DNA of 64,000 bases from Marinobacter sp. JH2 (GCF_004353225.1 NZ_CP037934.1:1550001-1614000), one strand, 5' to 3'; positions 1 to 10,187 are shown, numbered from the stretch's first letter. Notes: a model not told the origin generated them from the sequence alone. A program made the numbers and translations.

Positions 1-922
1 GCAGCACCGCGCAATAGACTGTGTTACGGATAACATTCTCGGGGATAGATCCCGCCGGTAAAATCAATAAAAGGCGACGAACAACCAACCCGGCAATCAG
101 CGCCACCAACCCCAAATGCAATCCGGAAATAGCGACTAAATGAATCGTGCCGGTGGCCTTAAGGGTTTGCCATTGTTCAGCAGACAGGTGCCCACGGTTA
201 CCAATCAACAATGACGCAACTAATGGATAATGCACTGCGTCGCCGAAATGACGTTCAACAGCAGATGCCACTGCTCGATGCCAAACATGATAGGAGCAGG
301 CCAAACCACAGGAAGCATCCGGCAATTCCATCGCGTTGCGGACGCTTCCCGTTGCACCTACGCCGTGCCTGAACAACCAATCCTCGTAACGAAAACCAAC
401 GTCATTGAGACTTCCGTGTGGTCGTTTAAGAACCGCTTGCAGCGCTATTGGCCCTGAGGGCAACACCTTATCGCTAGAACCGTACCAGGCCAGACGAATC
501 TTATGTGGGCGCGCACCGCCTTCCACAGGACCAGGAGCTTCTGGCCAACGGTCCACGCAAAAGTTGAATCGAATACTGTTAAAGCTGCCAGGCTGTGGTA
601 GGTCACAGGCATACCCGAAGATGGTTATTGGTACGCCCTCTTCCACGGGTGTAAGCTGCTCCTGTAGGCGGGCTTCGGCATGCCATGCAGTCCACCCTAA
701 ACCCGTAGCAAGCCAAATCACACCAAAAACCAAGACACGAAAACGGGCTGTTTTAGGTTTAAAAAGTAGCGGTAGTACAAATAGGGATGAAAACAGCCAC
801 GGATAAGGTGGCAAAACCGAGAACCGATACAGTAAGATAACGCCGCAACTAAATGCGAACACGCCCATTGGGCAAAGTAGAGATCTTTCAGCTTTCGTGC
901 TGAACTGGGTGTTTCTGGACAA
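1..922 (-). CDS. comEC: ComEC/Rec2 competence DNA channel, N-terminal part (cut by window edge)
   Basis: Translating the reverse strand gives an open frame running off the left edge (about 307 residues visible). ComEC is the inner-membrane channel that takes single-stranded DNA into the cytoplasm during transformation. Visible are hydrophobic N-terminal segments, an OB-like soluble part (GFRYEDWLFRHGV around residue 160) and the family hallmark GTIHLVAISGLHLGLVA near the cut. The start is chosen as TTG at 922 because GGAGG sits 7 nt upstream; an in-frame ATG at 868 is the alternative. The gene diverges from the DUF2062 gene. The C-terminal competence and metallo-beta-lactamase-like domains lie outside the window. 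Confidence 0.88.
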   Translation of the reverse strand, partial: MSRNTQFSTKAERSLLCPMGVFAFSCGVILLYRFSVLPPYPWLFSSLFVLPLLFKPKTARFRVLVFGVIWLATGLGWTAWHAEARLQEQLTPVEEGVPITIFGYACDLPQPGSFNSIRFNFCVDRWPEAPGPVEGGARPHKIRLAWYGSSDKVLPSGPIALQAVLKRPHGSLNDVGFRYEDWLFRHGVGATGSVRNAMELPDASCGLACSYHVWHRAVASAVERHFGDAVHYPLVASLLIGNRGHLSAEQWQTLKATGTIHLVAISGLHLGLVALIAGLVVRRLLLILPAGSIPENVIRNTVYCAVL

Positions 923-999
923 TCCTTGTCCTCCGATCAAAATCGTCGCTCCCCATGCGCCGGTTACCATCCATACCGAGAGAACAGGCCGAACGTCCA

Positions 1000-1536
1000 A
1001 TGCCGAAGAGGTTTATGAAACGGTATTTGCCGACCCCAGAAAAAGTGCAGTCTATGAAAAGTCTGCACTTTCTAGGCGATATCCTTCACGAGCCCAACCT
1101 GTGGCACATCAACCGCCACTGCGTGGCACGAGCATTTCTGATCGGCATCTGGTTTTGTTTTATCCCAATGCCTTTCCAGATGGTTGCCGCAGCTTTTTTT
1201 GCTATTTGGTTCAACGCAAATCTGCCGTTATCCGTCGCATTGGTTTGGATCAGTAATCCGCTGACCATGCCACCGATTTTCTACTTCAATTACAAAGTGG
1301 GAGCCTGGATACTGGACCGACCGGTACTGCCGCTCGAGTTCCACGTAAACTGGCATTGGGTCAGCGACCGGCTGTTTGAAATCGGCATTCCGCTATATCT
1401 GGGTTCCCTGTTACTTGCAACAATCAGCGCGTGTATCGCCTACCTGGCCGTACAATTCCTATGGCGCCGAAAAGTACGCTCGGACTGGCAACTGCGCCAC
1501 CGCCTGAGAGCCAAGCGTAAGCGCACCAAGGTTTAA
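1000..1536 (+). CDS. DUF2062 inner-membrane protein
   Basis: This 178-residue protein has a basic N-terminus (MPKRFMKRYLP), an amphipathic lead-in containing EPNLWHINRHCVARAF, and about three hydrophobic segments (residues 45-75, 80-100, 130-155), ending in a strongly basic tail. This is the usual DUF2062 layout, and the N-terminus matches family members I know, so I start at 1000 rather than at the in-frame ATG at 955. The biochemical role of the family is unknown; it commonly sits beside comEC and lol genes, as here. The stop codon overlaps the lolD stop from the opposite strand. Confidence 0.85.
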   Translation: MPKRFMKRYLPTPEKVQSMKSLHFLGDILHEPNLWHINRHCVARAFLIGIWFCFIPMPFQMVAAAFFAIWFNANLPLSVALVWISNPLTMPPIFYFNYKVGAWILDRPVLPLEFHVNWHWVSDRLFEIGIPLYLGSLLLATISACIAYLAVQFLWRRKVRSDWQLRHRLRAKRKRTKV

Positions 1537-2243
1537 GATTCTTGAACCAAGACCCCTTGCTCTAACCGCAGTACCCGCCCCAAACTTTTCGCCATCCCCA
1601 TGTCGTGGGTCACCATGATAAAGGCCGTACCCGAGTTATCGCGTAAGTCCTGAATTAAACCCCGTATGCCTTCGCCGGTGTGCTGGTCCAGGTTGCCTGT
1701 GGGTTCATCCATCAATACGCAGTTGGGCTCGTTGACCAAAGCACGTGCAATGGCCACTCGCTGGCGCTCCCCACCCGAAAGTTCCCCCGGCTTGTGACGA
1801 AGACGTTGCCCCAACCCGACACGCTCCAAAAGCGCTTCAGCTTTGGGCTTCGCTTGTCGGGGAGATTGACCTCCAAGCGCCAACGGCATCATGACATTCT
1901 CAAGCGCGGTAAATTCCGGCAGAAGATGGTGGAACTGATAGACAAAGCCGAGATGCCCATTACGGAATCGCGCGCGCCCCGCCTCAGACATTCCGTGAAT
2001 ATTCTGGCCACAGATTTGTATTTGCCCGGAAGACGGCTTATCCAAACCACCTAGAAGGTTCAGCAGCGTGGTTTTACCCGCGCCGCTGCTTCCGACAATC
2101 GCCACTGTTTCTCCGGCCGACACTTCCAGGGAAATATCGGAGAATATTGTCAGTTTTTCCGGACCTTCACTGTAGGTCCGCGTCACTTGCCGGCAATCAA
2201 TCACCAGAGGCGTAGCTGTATTTGTCATCGTTGCATCACTCAT
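1533..2243 (-). CDS. lolD: Lipoprotein-releasing system ATPase LolD
   Basis: LolD powers extraction of outer-membrane-destined lipoproteins from the inner membrane and their handover to LolA. The 236-residue protein shows Walker [10 protein letters not shown] (51-59), the LolD-typical QFHHLLPEF stretch (103-111), the ABC signature LSGGE (155-159), Walker B CVLMDEP (175-181) and a switch histidine in VTHD. It overlaps the 3' end of lolC by 8 nt, which indicates translational coupling with its permease. A second in-frame Met (residue 6) is a possible start. Confidence 0.95.
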   Translation of the reverse strand: MSDATMTNTATPLVIDCRQVTRTYSEGPEKLTIFSDISLEVSAGETVAIVGSSGAGKTTLLNLLGGLDKPSSGQIQICGQNIHGMSEAGRARFRNGHLGFVYQFHHLLPEFTALENVMMPLALGGQSPRQAKPKAEALLERVGLGQRLRHKPGELSGGERQRVAIARALVNEPNCVLMDEPTGNLDQHTGEGIRGLIQDLRDNSGTAFIMVTHDMGMAKSLGRVLRLEQGVLVQES

Positions 2244-3480
2244 AGCGCAAAGCCTCCGCTGGTTCGACTCGCGACGCCCGCCACGCGGGGTAAATCGTTG
2301 CCAGCAGGCTCATCGCCAATCCGGCACCACTAATTACTGTCACATCCTGCCATTGCAACTGAGACGGCAGGTAGCTGATAAAGTACACATCGGCACTCAG
2401 GAACTGGTGCCCCATGGCAGCCTCAAGCCAGGCGATGAAGGCGCTAATATTCAGCGCGCCCAGCACACCCAGCGCTGTGCCAATCAAAGTACCAAACACA
2501 CCGATCACAGCGCCCTGAATAATAAAGATGCGCATAATTCGGCCCGGAGTCGCGCCCATGGTGCGCAGAATTGCGATATCTGCCGTTTTGTCAGTAACCA
2601 CCATGACCAACGTAGACACAATGTTGAAGGCGGCAACCGCAACGATAAACATCAACAACAGCCCAATCATGGTCTTTTCCATGCGGATGGCGTTGAACAA
2701 GTTACCGTGGGTGCGAGTCCAATCCGACACGTAATAACGGCCACCTAAACTAGAGGCTACATCGCTGACCACTCGCGGGGCGGAGAACAAATCGCCCATT
2801 AGCAGACGTAGCCCTTCAGCCTTGCCGCCCGTACGCATCAGACGCGACGCATCGTCCATGTGAATCAGCGCATAATTGCCGTCCAATTCAGCACCGACAC
2901 TGAAAATACCCTTTACCGTGAAGCGTTTGAGCCTGGGCAATACTCCGGCTGGTGTCACTGATGCCTCGGGCAGAACCACCGTTAGCTTATCCCCGACCCC
3001 CAGCCTCAGGCTGTTAGCCATCAGACGGCCTATGATAATGCCGAACTCACCGGATTCCAGATCGCCGAGCCCACCCTCTACAAAATGGTTTTCAATGATT
3101 GAGACAGAAGCTTCCTGCTCCGGCAAAATGCCGTTGAGCATCACACCGCGCACGTTACCCCCTCCGGTAACCATACCCTGCCCCTGAATAAACGGAGCCG
3201 CGGCCAGAACATCAGGATTTTGCTCTACACGACGGTCCAGCTCTTCCCAATCGTTTAGCGGGCCGGACGCACCCTGAATGGTGGCATGGGGAACCATACC
3301 CAAAATGCGTTGTTTGAGCTCCTGATCAAAACCGTTCATCACGGACAACACAATGATCAGTACCGCCACTCCCAACATTAAGCCAATCATGGATGTGAGG
3401 GAGATAAACGAAATAAAGTGATTACGACGCTTGGCTGCGGTGTACCGCAAACCAATGTAAAACGATAAGGGTCTGAACAT
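2236..3480 (-). CDS. lolC: Lipoprotein-releasing system permease LolC/LolE family
   Basis: This 414-residue membrane subunit of the Lol exporter has one TM helix near the N-terminus (about residues 23-48, preceded by YTAAKRRNHFISFIS), a long periplasmic MacB-like domain, and three C-terminal TM helices (about 270-300, 315-345, 378-400). The start YIGLRYTAAKRRN is typical of LolC/E. Only one permease gene accompanies lolD here, whereas E. coli has lolCDE. The product may therefore be a LolF-type subunit that works as a homodimer, or a second permease gene may lie elsewhere. Confidence 0.92.
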   Translation of the reverse strand: MFRPLSFYIGLRYTAAKRRNHFISFISLTSMIGLMLGVAVLIIVLSVMNGFDQELKQRILGMVPHATIQGASGPLNDWEELDRRVEQNPDVLAAAPFIQGQGMVTGGGNVRGVMLNGILPEQEASVSIIENHFVEGGLGDLESGEFGIIIGRLMANSLRLGVGDKLTVVLPEASVTPAGVLPRLKRFTVKGIFSVGAELDGNYALIHMDDASRLMRTGGKAEGLRLLMGDLFSAPRVVSDVASSLGGRYYVSDWTRTHGNLFNAIRMEKTMIGLLLMFIVAVAAFNIVSTLVMVVTDKTADIAILRTMGATPGRIMRIFIIQGAVIGVFGTLIGTALGVLGALNISAFIAWLEAAMGHQFLSADVYFISYLPSQLQWQDVTVISGAGLAMSLLATIYPAWRASRVEPAEALRYE

Positions 3481-3575
3481 GGGGAGGTGCCTGTCGCTAC
3501 CTTCGGGTCTGTCGTGGTTTAAGAAACTGCTAAACTATTTTGTACTATCAACTTTTTTAGCTATCCGGAGAAAGG

Positions 3576-4163
3576 ATGCCAAGCCAAGATACTACGGGCT
3601 CAGTGCCTCGGTCGCCACAAGATCGTCGGGAGTTTTTCCGGATCGAGGATCGTATTGGGCTGGAAGTCCGGCGACTCGGAGAAAATGATTCGGCAGACCC
3701 CGACCTTTTCAACGACACGCCTCTGGACTCCCTGAAAGCCGAATACCGTCGGCTAGACCAAGACATAAAAACCCATCTGGCCAACCTCTCAGAACGCGAC
3801 CGCTTGCTAACGGGGCTAATAACAACCCTGAACAGCAAGCTGGATACGTTGGCGCGCATTATCGCCTTTGAGCAAAATCCGTTGCAACCGGATGACTGGC
3901 AAGATGTGACACTGAGCGAAGGTGGCTTGGCCTTTTTCAGCCGCTCTGTCGCGTGGCAGGCAGGCGATCGAATAGCCGTACGTATGACATTGCCCCCTGA
4001 ACTTTACCAACCACAAGGGATTGCTAGAGTGATCGACCTAGACCGCACTACCACTGGGGAGGCGTGGGTTCAGGCCGCATTTATCGAGTTGGACGAAAGC
4101 GACCGTCAACAAATTGCTCGTCATGTGATGCGGTGGCAAATACGGCAGAAACAAAAACAGTAA
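3576..4163 (+). CDS. Atypical PilZ-domain protein with inserted helical region
   Basis: This is a 195-residue soluble protein. An RxxxR element (R18-R22, in DRREFFRIED) and a PilZ-like segment LSEGGLAFF (113-121) followed by beta-rich sequence point to a PilZ domain, the c-di-GMP receptor fold. Two features are odd. The usual (D/N)xSxxG motif starts with Thr (T112-LSEGG), and about 90 residues of charged, heptad-like helix (51-100) separate the two motifs, which normally lie close together. Helix-containing PilZ proteins that assemble into oligomers are known in xanthomonads, so c-di-GMP binding here is uncertain. GGAG lies 5 nt before the ATG. The gene diverges from lolC. Confidence 0.75.
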   Translation: MPSQDTTGSVPRSPQDRREFFRIEDRIGLEVRRLGENDSADPDLFNDTPLDSLKAEYRRLDQDIKTHLANLSERDRLLTGLITTLNSKLDTLARIIAFEQNPLQPDDWQDVTLSEGGLAFFSRSVAWQAGDRIAVRMTLPPELYQPQGIARVIDLDRTTTGEAWVQAAFIELDESDRQQIARHVMRWQIRQKQKQ

Positions 4164-4264
4164 ACTTCTAATAAAGTGTTGGCTTTTAGTAAGCTTTTCA
4201 CCATATTACGCTTTATCCATGTGCCAAAAAGGCCGAAGCAAACTCAGCATTTACGGAGTCTATA

Positions 4265-4570
4265 ATGAAAAAGAAGCACAATCTGGGCGCAGCACTCGGC
4301 CTCGCAGCGTTTCTGGCCACCGCAATGGCACCGGCAGTTCAGGCAGAAGATCTGGCGATTCCAGTCGGCAGTCAAGCAGACCGCAGTGCAATCAGCCTTC
4401 CCAGCAACGGCCTGAGCCAAGCGTCGGTGCGCCAGCGCTGGGGTAATCCTCTTGATGTTCAAGGCCCCGTTGGCCAACCACCCATCAGTCAGTGGCATTA
4501 TTCAGACTTTGTGGTCTATTTCGAGCGCGATCTCGTCATGCACGCGGTGGTGAAACGCCAGAAAAATTAA
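4265..4570 (+). CDS. Small exported protein of unknown function
   Basis: A 101-residue protein starts with a clear Sec signal peptide (MKKK, then an Ala/Leu core, cleavage expected after VQA at residue 27). The mature 74 residues contain LSQASVRQRWGNPLDVQGPVG and a WHYSDFVVYFERDLVMHAVV stretch. The pattern 'short helix, GNP, then a strand asking whether the output looks right' vaguely recalls BamE/SmpA-like small periplasmic domains, but I cannot assign a family. A CGGAG ribosome site precedes the ATG. It sits alone, 100 bp before aguA and 100 bp after the PilZ gene. Confidence 0.8.
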   Translation: MKKKHNLGAALGLAAFLATAMAPAVQAEDLAIPVGSQADRSAISLPSNGLSQASVRQRWGNPLDVQGPVGQPPISQWHYSDFVVYFERDLVMHAVVKRQKN

Positions 4571-4670
4571 ATACACCAGTTAGAAAGACAAGTTTCTTCT
4601 CTCTAGGCCTGACGTTCCGATAACGGTCAGATAGAATGACAGTTTTTGCGAACCAAGGTGGCTTAATACA

Positions 4671-5723
4671 GTGAGTTCCAAACGAGTTTTACCTGCCGAG
4701 TGGGCACCCCAGAGCGCCGTCCTGCTAACCTGGCCCCATCCCGGCACCGATTGGGCCGAGGTAATGCCTGAGGTAGAGCCTGTATTTCTGGCAATTGCCA
4801 AGACCACCCTCCGTTTCGAGCACCTGATTATCAGCTGTGAGTACGTTGCTCGACTCCAAGAGCTCGGCCACGAACTCAACGCATGGGCAGAAGATAACCA
4901 AATGCCCGGTAGAGTAATCACCGTGCCAGCACCCGCCAACGACACCTGGGCAAGAGATCACGGTCCAATCACGGTAGAAACAGAAGGCGGCCCTATCCTG
5001 ATCGACTTCAAGTTCAATGCATGGGGCGAAAAATTTAACTGGGAAAAAGACAACGCTCTCAATATGCATTTGGCCGGCGCCCGCGTGTTTGGAAAACACG
5101 CTATGCAAACCGTGGACTTCGTGCTGGAAGGCGGCTCCATAGAGTCTGACGGTGAAGGAACGCTACTTACCACTAGCGAATGCCTGCTCACGCCATCCCG
5201 CAACCCGACTATGGATCGCACGAGCATTGAACAATTGCTCATCGAAATGCTTGGCGCTGACCGCATCCTGTGGCTGAACCACGGTTATCTGGCCGGCGAC
5301 GACACCGACAGCCACATCGATACGCTAGCCCGTTTCTGCGCACCGGACCACATCTGCTACGTAGTCTGCCCAGACGTCGCTGATGAGCATTACAGCGCAC
5401 TCGCCGCCATGGAAGAAGAGCTACAAGGTTTCTGCCAAAAGAATGGAACCCCATACAAATTAACGGCCTTGCCGTGGCCTGATGCCATTTTCGACGAAGA
5501 CGGCGAACGGCTTCCCGCAACCTACGCCAACTTTTTGATCATCAATGGTGCTGTGTTACTGCCGACTTACAGCGTGCCACAAGATCAAGAAGCCATACGG
5601 ATCATCGGTGACATTTTTCCCGACAGAGAGATCATCCCCATCAACTGCCGCCCTCTGATCTATCAGCATGGCAGCTTACACTGCGTCACCATGCAAATTC
5701 CCGCCGGAGTTGTCGAAGTATGA
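4671..5723 (+). CDS. aguA: Agmatine deiminase
   Basis: AguA hydrolyses agmatine to N-carbamoylputrescine and ammonia, the first step of the arginine-decarboxylase route to putrescine. The 350-residue product has the peptidyl-arginine-deiminase fold motifs DTWARDHGPI (about 101-110), VLEGGSIESDG, the NHGYLAGDDTDSHID segment, and the nucleophilic Cys338 in HGSLHCVTMQ. The start is a GTG with AAGG about 9 nt upstream. It overlaps aguB by ATGA (4 nt), so the two-step pathway is translationally coupled. Confidence 0.95.
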   Translation: MSSKRVLPAEWAPQSAVLLTWPHPGTDWAEVMPEVEPVFLAIAKTTLRFEHLIISCEYVARLQELGHELNAWAEDNQMPGRVITVPAPANDTWARDHGPITVETEGGPILIDFKFNAWGEKFNWEKDNALNMHLAGARVFGKHAMQTVDFVLEGGSIESDGEGTLLTTSECLLTPSRNPTMDRTSIEQLLIEMLGADRILWLNHGYLAGDDTDSHIDTLARFCAPDHICYVVCPDVADEHYSALAAMEEELQGFCQKNGTPYKLTALPWPDAIFDEDGERLPATYANFLIINGAVLLPTYSVPQDQEAIRIIGDIFPDREIIPINCRPLIYQHGSLHCVTMQIPAGVVEV

Positions 5724-6643
5724 CCTGGGTAGAAGCCTCCAACACGTTGACCGTTGCTGCTATTCAGCAAAATTGCAGTGACGACAAAGCGGTCAGCCTG
5801 GCCACGTCCGAACGCTTAATTCGAAAGGCGGCAGACGGCGGCGCGCAACTGGTAGTTTTACAAGAACTGCACGCTACTCTGTATTTCTGCCAAACTGAAG
5901 ACACCGATGTTTTTGAGTTGGCCGAATCCATTCCCGGACCGACCAGCGAACACCTATCAGCTCTAGCCAAAGAGCTGGGCATCGTGTTGGTAGGCTCGAT
6001 TTTTGAGCGCCGCATGAATGGCGTTTACCACAACACCTCCGTTGTTTTTGAAACGGACGGCAGCCTTGCCGGCATTTATCGGAAAATGCACATACCCGAC
6101 GACCCGGGCTTCTACGAAAAATTCTATTTCACTCCGGGCGACGCAAACTTTAACAACGGCAACAGCGGGTTTACGCCGATTCAAACCTCAGTTGGGAAAT
6201 TGGGTGTCTTGGTGTGCTGGGATCAATGGTACCCGGAAGCCGCCCGACTAATGGCACTGGCCGGCGCTGAAGTTCTGATCTACCCGACCGCCATTGGTTG
6301 GGACATCACCGACGACAAAGACGAGCAAGCTCGCCAACTCGATGCTTGGATTACCGTGCAGCGCGGCCATTCCGTGGCTAACAACCTGCCGGTGATCGCA
6401 CCAAACCGGGTAGGCACAGAACCAGATCCTTCAGAACAAACCGCCGGCATTCGTTTTTGGGGCAACAGCTTCATCAGCGGCCCTCAGGGCGAAATTCTTG
6501 CGCGGGCCGACGAACAGCAAGAAGGGATCCTGGTCGCCAAGCTGGACCGGAATCGTTCGGAATCCGTTCGTAGAATCTGGCCGTACCTGAGAGACAGGCG
6601 AATCGATGCCTACGGCGACATTCTTAAACGGGTCAGGGATTAA
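5720..6643 (+). CDS. aguB: N-carbamoylputrescine amidase
   Basis: AguB completes agmatine breakdown by hydrolysing N-carbamoylputrescine to putrescine, CO2 and ammonia. This 307-residue nitrilase-superfamily enzyme shows the full catalytic triad: Glu49 (LQELHATLYF), Lys122 (YRKMHIPDD) and Cys166 (LVCWDQWYPEA). The length is normal for the family. The gene starts inside the end of aguA and is followed 7 nt later by the MoxR gene, so all three may be cotranscribed. Confidence 0.96.
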   Translation: MTWVEASNTLTVAAIQQNCSDDKAVSLATSERLIRKAADGGAQLVVLQELHATLYFCQTEDTDVFELAESIPGPTSEHLSALAKELGIVLVGSIFERRMNGVYHNTSVVFETDGSLAGIYRKMHIPDDPGFYEKFYFTPGDANFNNGNSGFTPIQTSVGKLGVLVCWDQWYPEAARLMALAGAEVLIYPTAIGWDITDDKDEQARQLDAWITVQRGHSVANNLPVIAPNRVGTEPDPSEQTAGIRFWGNSFISGPQGEILARADEQQEGILVAKLDRNRSESVRRIWPYLRDRRIDAYGDILKRVRD

Positions 6644-6650
6644 CCAAGGC

Positions 6651-7559
6651 ATGAAGGAAAAGCTGGACAACGTCGTTAACGAACTCAACACCATTTTGCT
6701 GGGGAAAGAGTCACAAGTACGCCTTGCTCTGTGCGGTTTGCTCGCTCGCGGCCACTTGCTGATCGAAGATATTCCCGGCATGGGCAAAACAACCTTGTCT
6801 CATGCACTGGCCAGCATCATGGGCCTAAGTTATCAGCGCATCCAGTTCACCAACGACTTACTGCCAGCCGACGTACTGGGCTATTCCATGTACGACAAAC
6901 AAGCCAACAGCCTGGTGTTTCACCCAGGCCCCATTTTCGCGCAAGTCGTGCTGGCCGACGAAATCAACCGGGCATCCCCACGCACCCAAAGTGCCTTGCT
7001 GGAAGCCATGGAAGAGCGACAAGTTTCAATAGAAGGTGAAACCCGCCCTCTGCCCTCTCCGTTTTTCGTGATCGCTACTCAAAACCCGATCGAACAAGGC
7101 GGCACCTTCCCGTTACCAGAATCGCAACTTGACCGTTTCCTGATGCGCCTGAAATTAGGCTACCCGGATCCAAAAGCAGAACGTGAGCTATTAGAAGGTG
7201 AAGACAGAAGAGCATTGACGGCCCGCCTTACGGCACTCCTGCCACAAACAGAGCTGGAGCAGGCTCAGGCGGCCGCGGAGAAAGTGTCCGCCAGCCCCGC
7301 TCTGCTCGATTACCTGCAGCGGTTACTGGAACAAAGCCGTCGCATGCCGGGCTTAATGTACGGTCTATCACCCCGAGCCGGCCTTGGCTTGTTACGTGCA
7401 GCCAAAGCTTGGGCCTTAATGGCCGGGCGAGATCACGTGTTACCCGACGATCTTCAGGCTGTATTTCCGTCGGTGGCCGAACATCGACTTGAACAAGGCG
7501 AAACCGGCAAAAGCCATGAACGTGTCCGCCAGCTTCTAAGCACCGTATCGGTGCTTTAA
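6651..7559 (+). CDS. MoxR-family AAA+ ATPase
   Basis: A 302-residue AAA+ protein with Walker A IPGMGKTT (41-48), Walker B VVLADEIN (99-106) and the MoxR-typical ATQNPIEQGGTFPLPESQLDRF segment near 140-160. MoxR ATPases act as chaperone-like factors and usually work with a DUF58 or VWA-domain partner encoded next door. No such partner follows here; the next gene is trxB after a 151-nt gap, so the client is unknown. The start at 6651 is chosen because an AAGG site precedes it and the longer in-frame extension overlaps aguB. Confidence 0.92.
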   Translation: MKEKLDNVVNELNTILLGKESQVRLALCGLLARGHLLIEDIPGMGKTTLSHALASIMGLSYQRIQFTNDLLPADVLGYSMYDKQANSLVFHPGPIFAQVVLADEINRASPRTQSALLEAMEERQVSIEGETRPLPSPFFVIATQNPIEQGGTFPLPESQLDRFLMRLKLGYPDPKAERELLEGEDRRALTARLTALLPQTELEQAQAAAEKVSASPALLDYLQRLLEQSRRMPGLMYGLSPRAGLGLLRAAKAWALMAGRDHVLPDDLQAVFPSVAEHRLEQGETGKSHERVRQLLSTVSVL

Positions 7560-7638
7560 TTCCAGCCACCGTCCCTATAGCCAGTTTCAATGAACGGTAT
7601 ATTGTGAAACAAATTGCAGCCAATCAAATTCATGATAG

Positions 7639-8664
<1,026 letters not shown>

Positions 8665-8679
8665 GGCGAACCAGCCAGC

Positions 8680-9384
8680 ATGACGTCGTTACCATGGATA
8701 GAGCCAGACAAACTCTGGTTCCCTCCTGCCGAAGAGGCCTTGGACGACCCTGACGGCCTGCTGGCCGTCGGGGGGGATTTGTCTGCAGACAGGCTGCAAC
8801 TGGCCTACCGGAACGGAATTTTTCCTTGGTTCAGCGATGACCAACCCATTTTATGGTGGTCGCCCAACCCAAGGTGCGTCTTAATCCCTGGAAAGATTCA
8901 CGTCTCACGAAGCCTTCGCCGCACGCTCAATCAGCAGCGTTTTCGCATCACATCAGACCAGTGCTTTGGACGGATTATCCGGCTTTGCGCCTCTATCCGA
9001 GCTGAAGGCACCTGGATTACCGATGAAATGATCGACGCCTATAGCGAGCTTCATCGGCTCGGCATCGCTCACTCTATCGAAGTGTGGAACCAAAACGGCG
9101 ACCTTGCGGGCGGCATGTACGGCGTTGCTCTGGGGCGATGTTTCTTTGGTGAATCCATGTTCTCGCTTGAAACCAACGCCTCAAAGGCTCTCATGGTTCA
9201 CCTCGCTCACCAACTGGAAGAGTGGGGCTATGAGCTGATGGATTGCCAGGTTGAAAGTAGCCACTTGCTATCCATGGGCGCAACGACAGTTTCCCGCCCA
9301 CAATTTTTATCTATACTCAAAACATGTGTAGACGCCAAGCCCAAAGAGTCAGGGTGGAAATTCACTTGGCAGTGGACTCGTTAG
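8680..9384 (+). CDS. aat: Leucyl/phenylalanyl-tRNA-protein transferase
   Basis: Aat attaches Leu or Phe from aminoacyl-tRNA to proteins with N-terminal Arg or Lys, creating an N-degron for ClpAPS. The 234-residue product contains the family's WFPPAEEAL opening, GLLAVGGDLSADRL, NGIFPWFSD, and PILWWSPNPRCVL, plus the C-terminal MDCQVESSHLLSMGA segment. It lies 15 nt after trxB and 9 nt before bpt, the companion transferase, so the two are probably cotranscribed. Confidence 0.96.
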   Translation: MTSLPWIEPDKLWFPPAEEALDDPDGLLAVGGDLSADRLQLAYRNGIFPWFSDDQPILWWSPNPRCVLIPGKIHVSRSLRRTLNQQRFRITSDQCFGRIIRLCASIRAEGTWITDEMIDAYSELHRLGIAHSIEVWNQNGDLAGGMYGVALGRCFFGESMFSLETNASKALMVHLAHQLEEWGYELMDCQVESSHLLSMGATTVSRPQFLSILKTCVDAKPKESGWKFTWQWTR

Positions 9385-9393
9385 GAGAAGCGC

Positions 9394-10107
9394 ATGAGTA
9401 ATCTCCGAACGCTCGTTTTCTTTGCGACCCCCGCTCATGATTGCAGTTACCTTCCTGATCGTGAAGCCACCACCATGTTTGTGGACCCGCGTGCGGATAT
9501 TGACAAAAAACTCTACAGTCAGCTAACGGCACTGGGGTTTCGTCGCAGCGGATCTCATTACTATCGACCCCATTGCGAATCTTGCTCCGCTTGTGTTCCT
9601 GTACGTTTGAAAGTTGATAATTTTCAGCCGGACCGAGGTCAGCGCAGAGTGCTCAAAAAAAATGCCGATCTTGAATGCCGGCTGGTACCTGCAACCTACA
9701 GCGAACGCTATTACCGCTTATACGCTCACTACATCGAGGAACGCCATCAAGACGGTGATATGTACCCGCCGACGCGAGAGCAGTTCACATCGTTTTTGGT
9801 GGAAGGCTCCACCGACTCCTGGTTCCTAGAAATTACTTTAGGCGATGAACTGATAGGGCTGGCTGCCATCGACTTGCTCGACGATGGCCTGTCGGCGATA
9901 TACACCGTATTCGCACCGGAATACGAGGATCGAAGCCTCGGTACATTTGCGGTGCTTTGGCAAATAGAAGAAGCCAAAGCACGAGAATTGCCGCACCTTT
10001 ACCTAGGCTATTGGATTAAAAACTGCAAAAAAATGAGCTACAAAACCCGCTACAGACCTATCGAAGCGCTGCAAGAGGGTCAGTGGCATGAAATGAGAAG
10101 TACCTGA
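9394..10107 (+). CDS. bpt: Aspartate/glutamate leucyltransferase
   Basis: Bpt adds Leu to proteins starting with Asp or Glu, making them ClpAPS substrates. The 237-residue protein is related to eukaryotic arginyltransferase ATE1. Visible are the N-terminal cysteine cluster CESCSACVPVRL (about 54-65), the GNAT-like LIGLAAIDLLDDGLSAIYTVF core, and the closing LYLGYWIKNCKKMSYKTRYRP block. It directly follows aat. A weak stem (TTGCC/GGCAA, 10111-10124) lies just after the stop. Confidence 0.95.
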   Translation: MSNLRTLVFFATPAHDCSYLPDREATTMFVDPRADIDKKLYSQLTALGFRRSGSHYYRPHCESCSACVPVRLKVDNFQPDRGQRRVLKKNADLECRLVPATYSERYYRLYAHYIEERHQDGDMYPPTREQFTSFLVEGSTDSWFLEITLGDELIGLAAIDLLDDGLSAIYTVFAPEYEDRSLGTFAVLWQIEEAKARELPHLYLGYWIKNCKKMSYKTRYRPIEALQEGQWHEMRST

Positions 10108-10187
10108 TTTTTGCCAAACGGCAAGAATTCAGGCAGAATTGCGCAATTTAAAATCACCGAAAGTATTCCGAACGAGGTTTTTACTGA

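Noticed and set aside
405..1256. Plus-strand open frames over the first 1.2 kb
   Set aside because: They are shadows of comEC (minus strand) and of the DUF2062 gene; the competence-protein motif lies on the minus strand.
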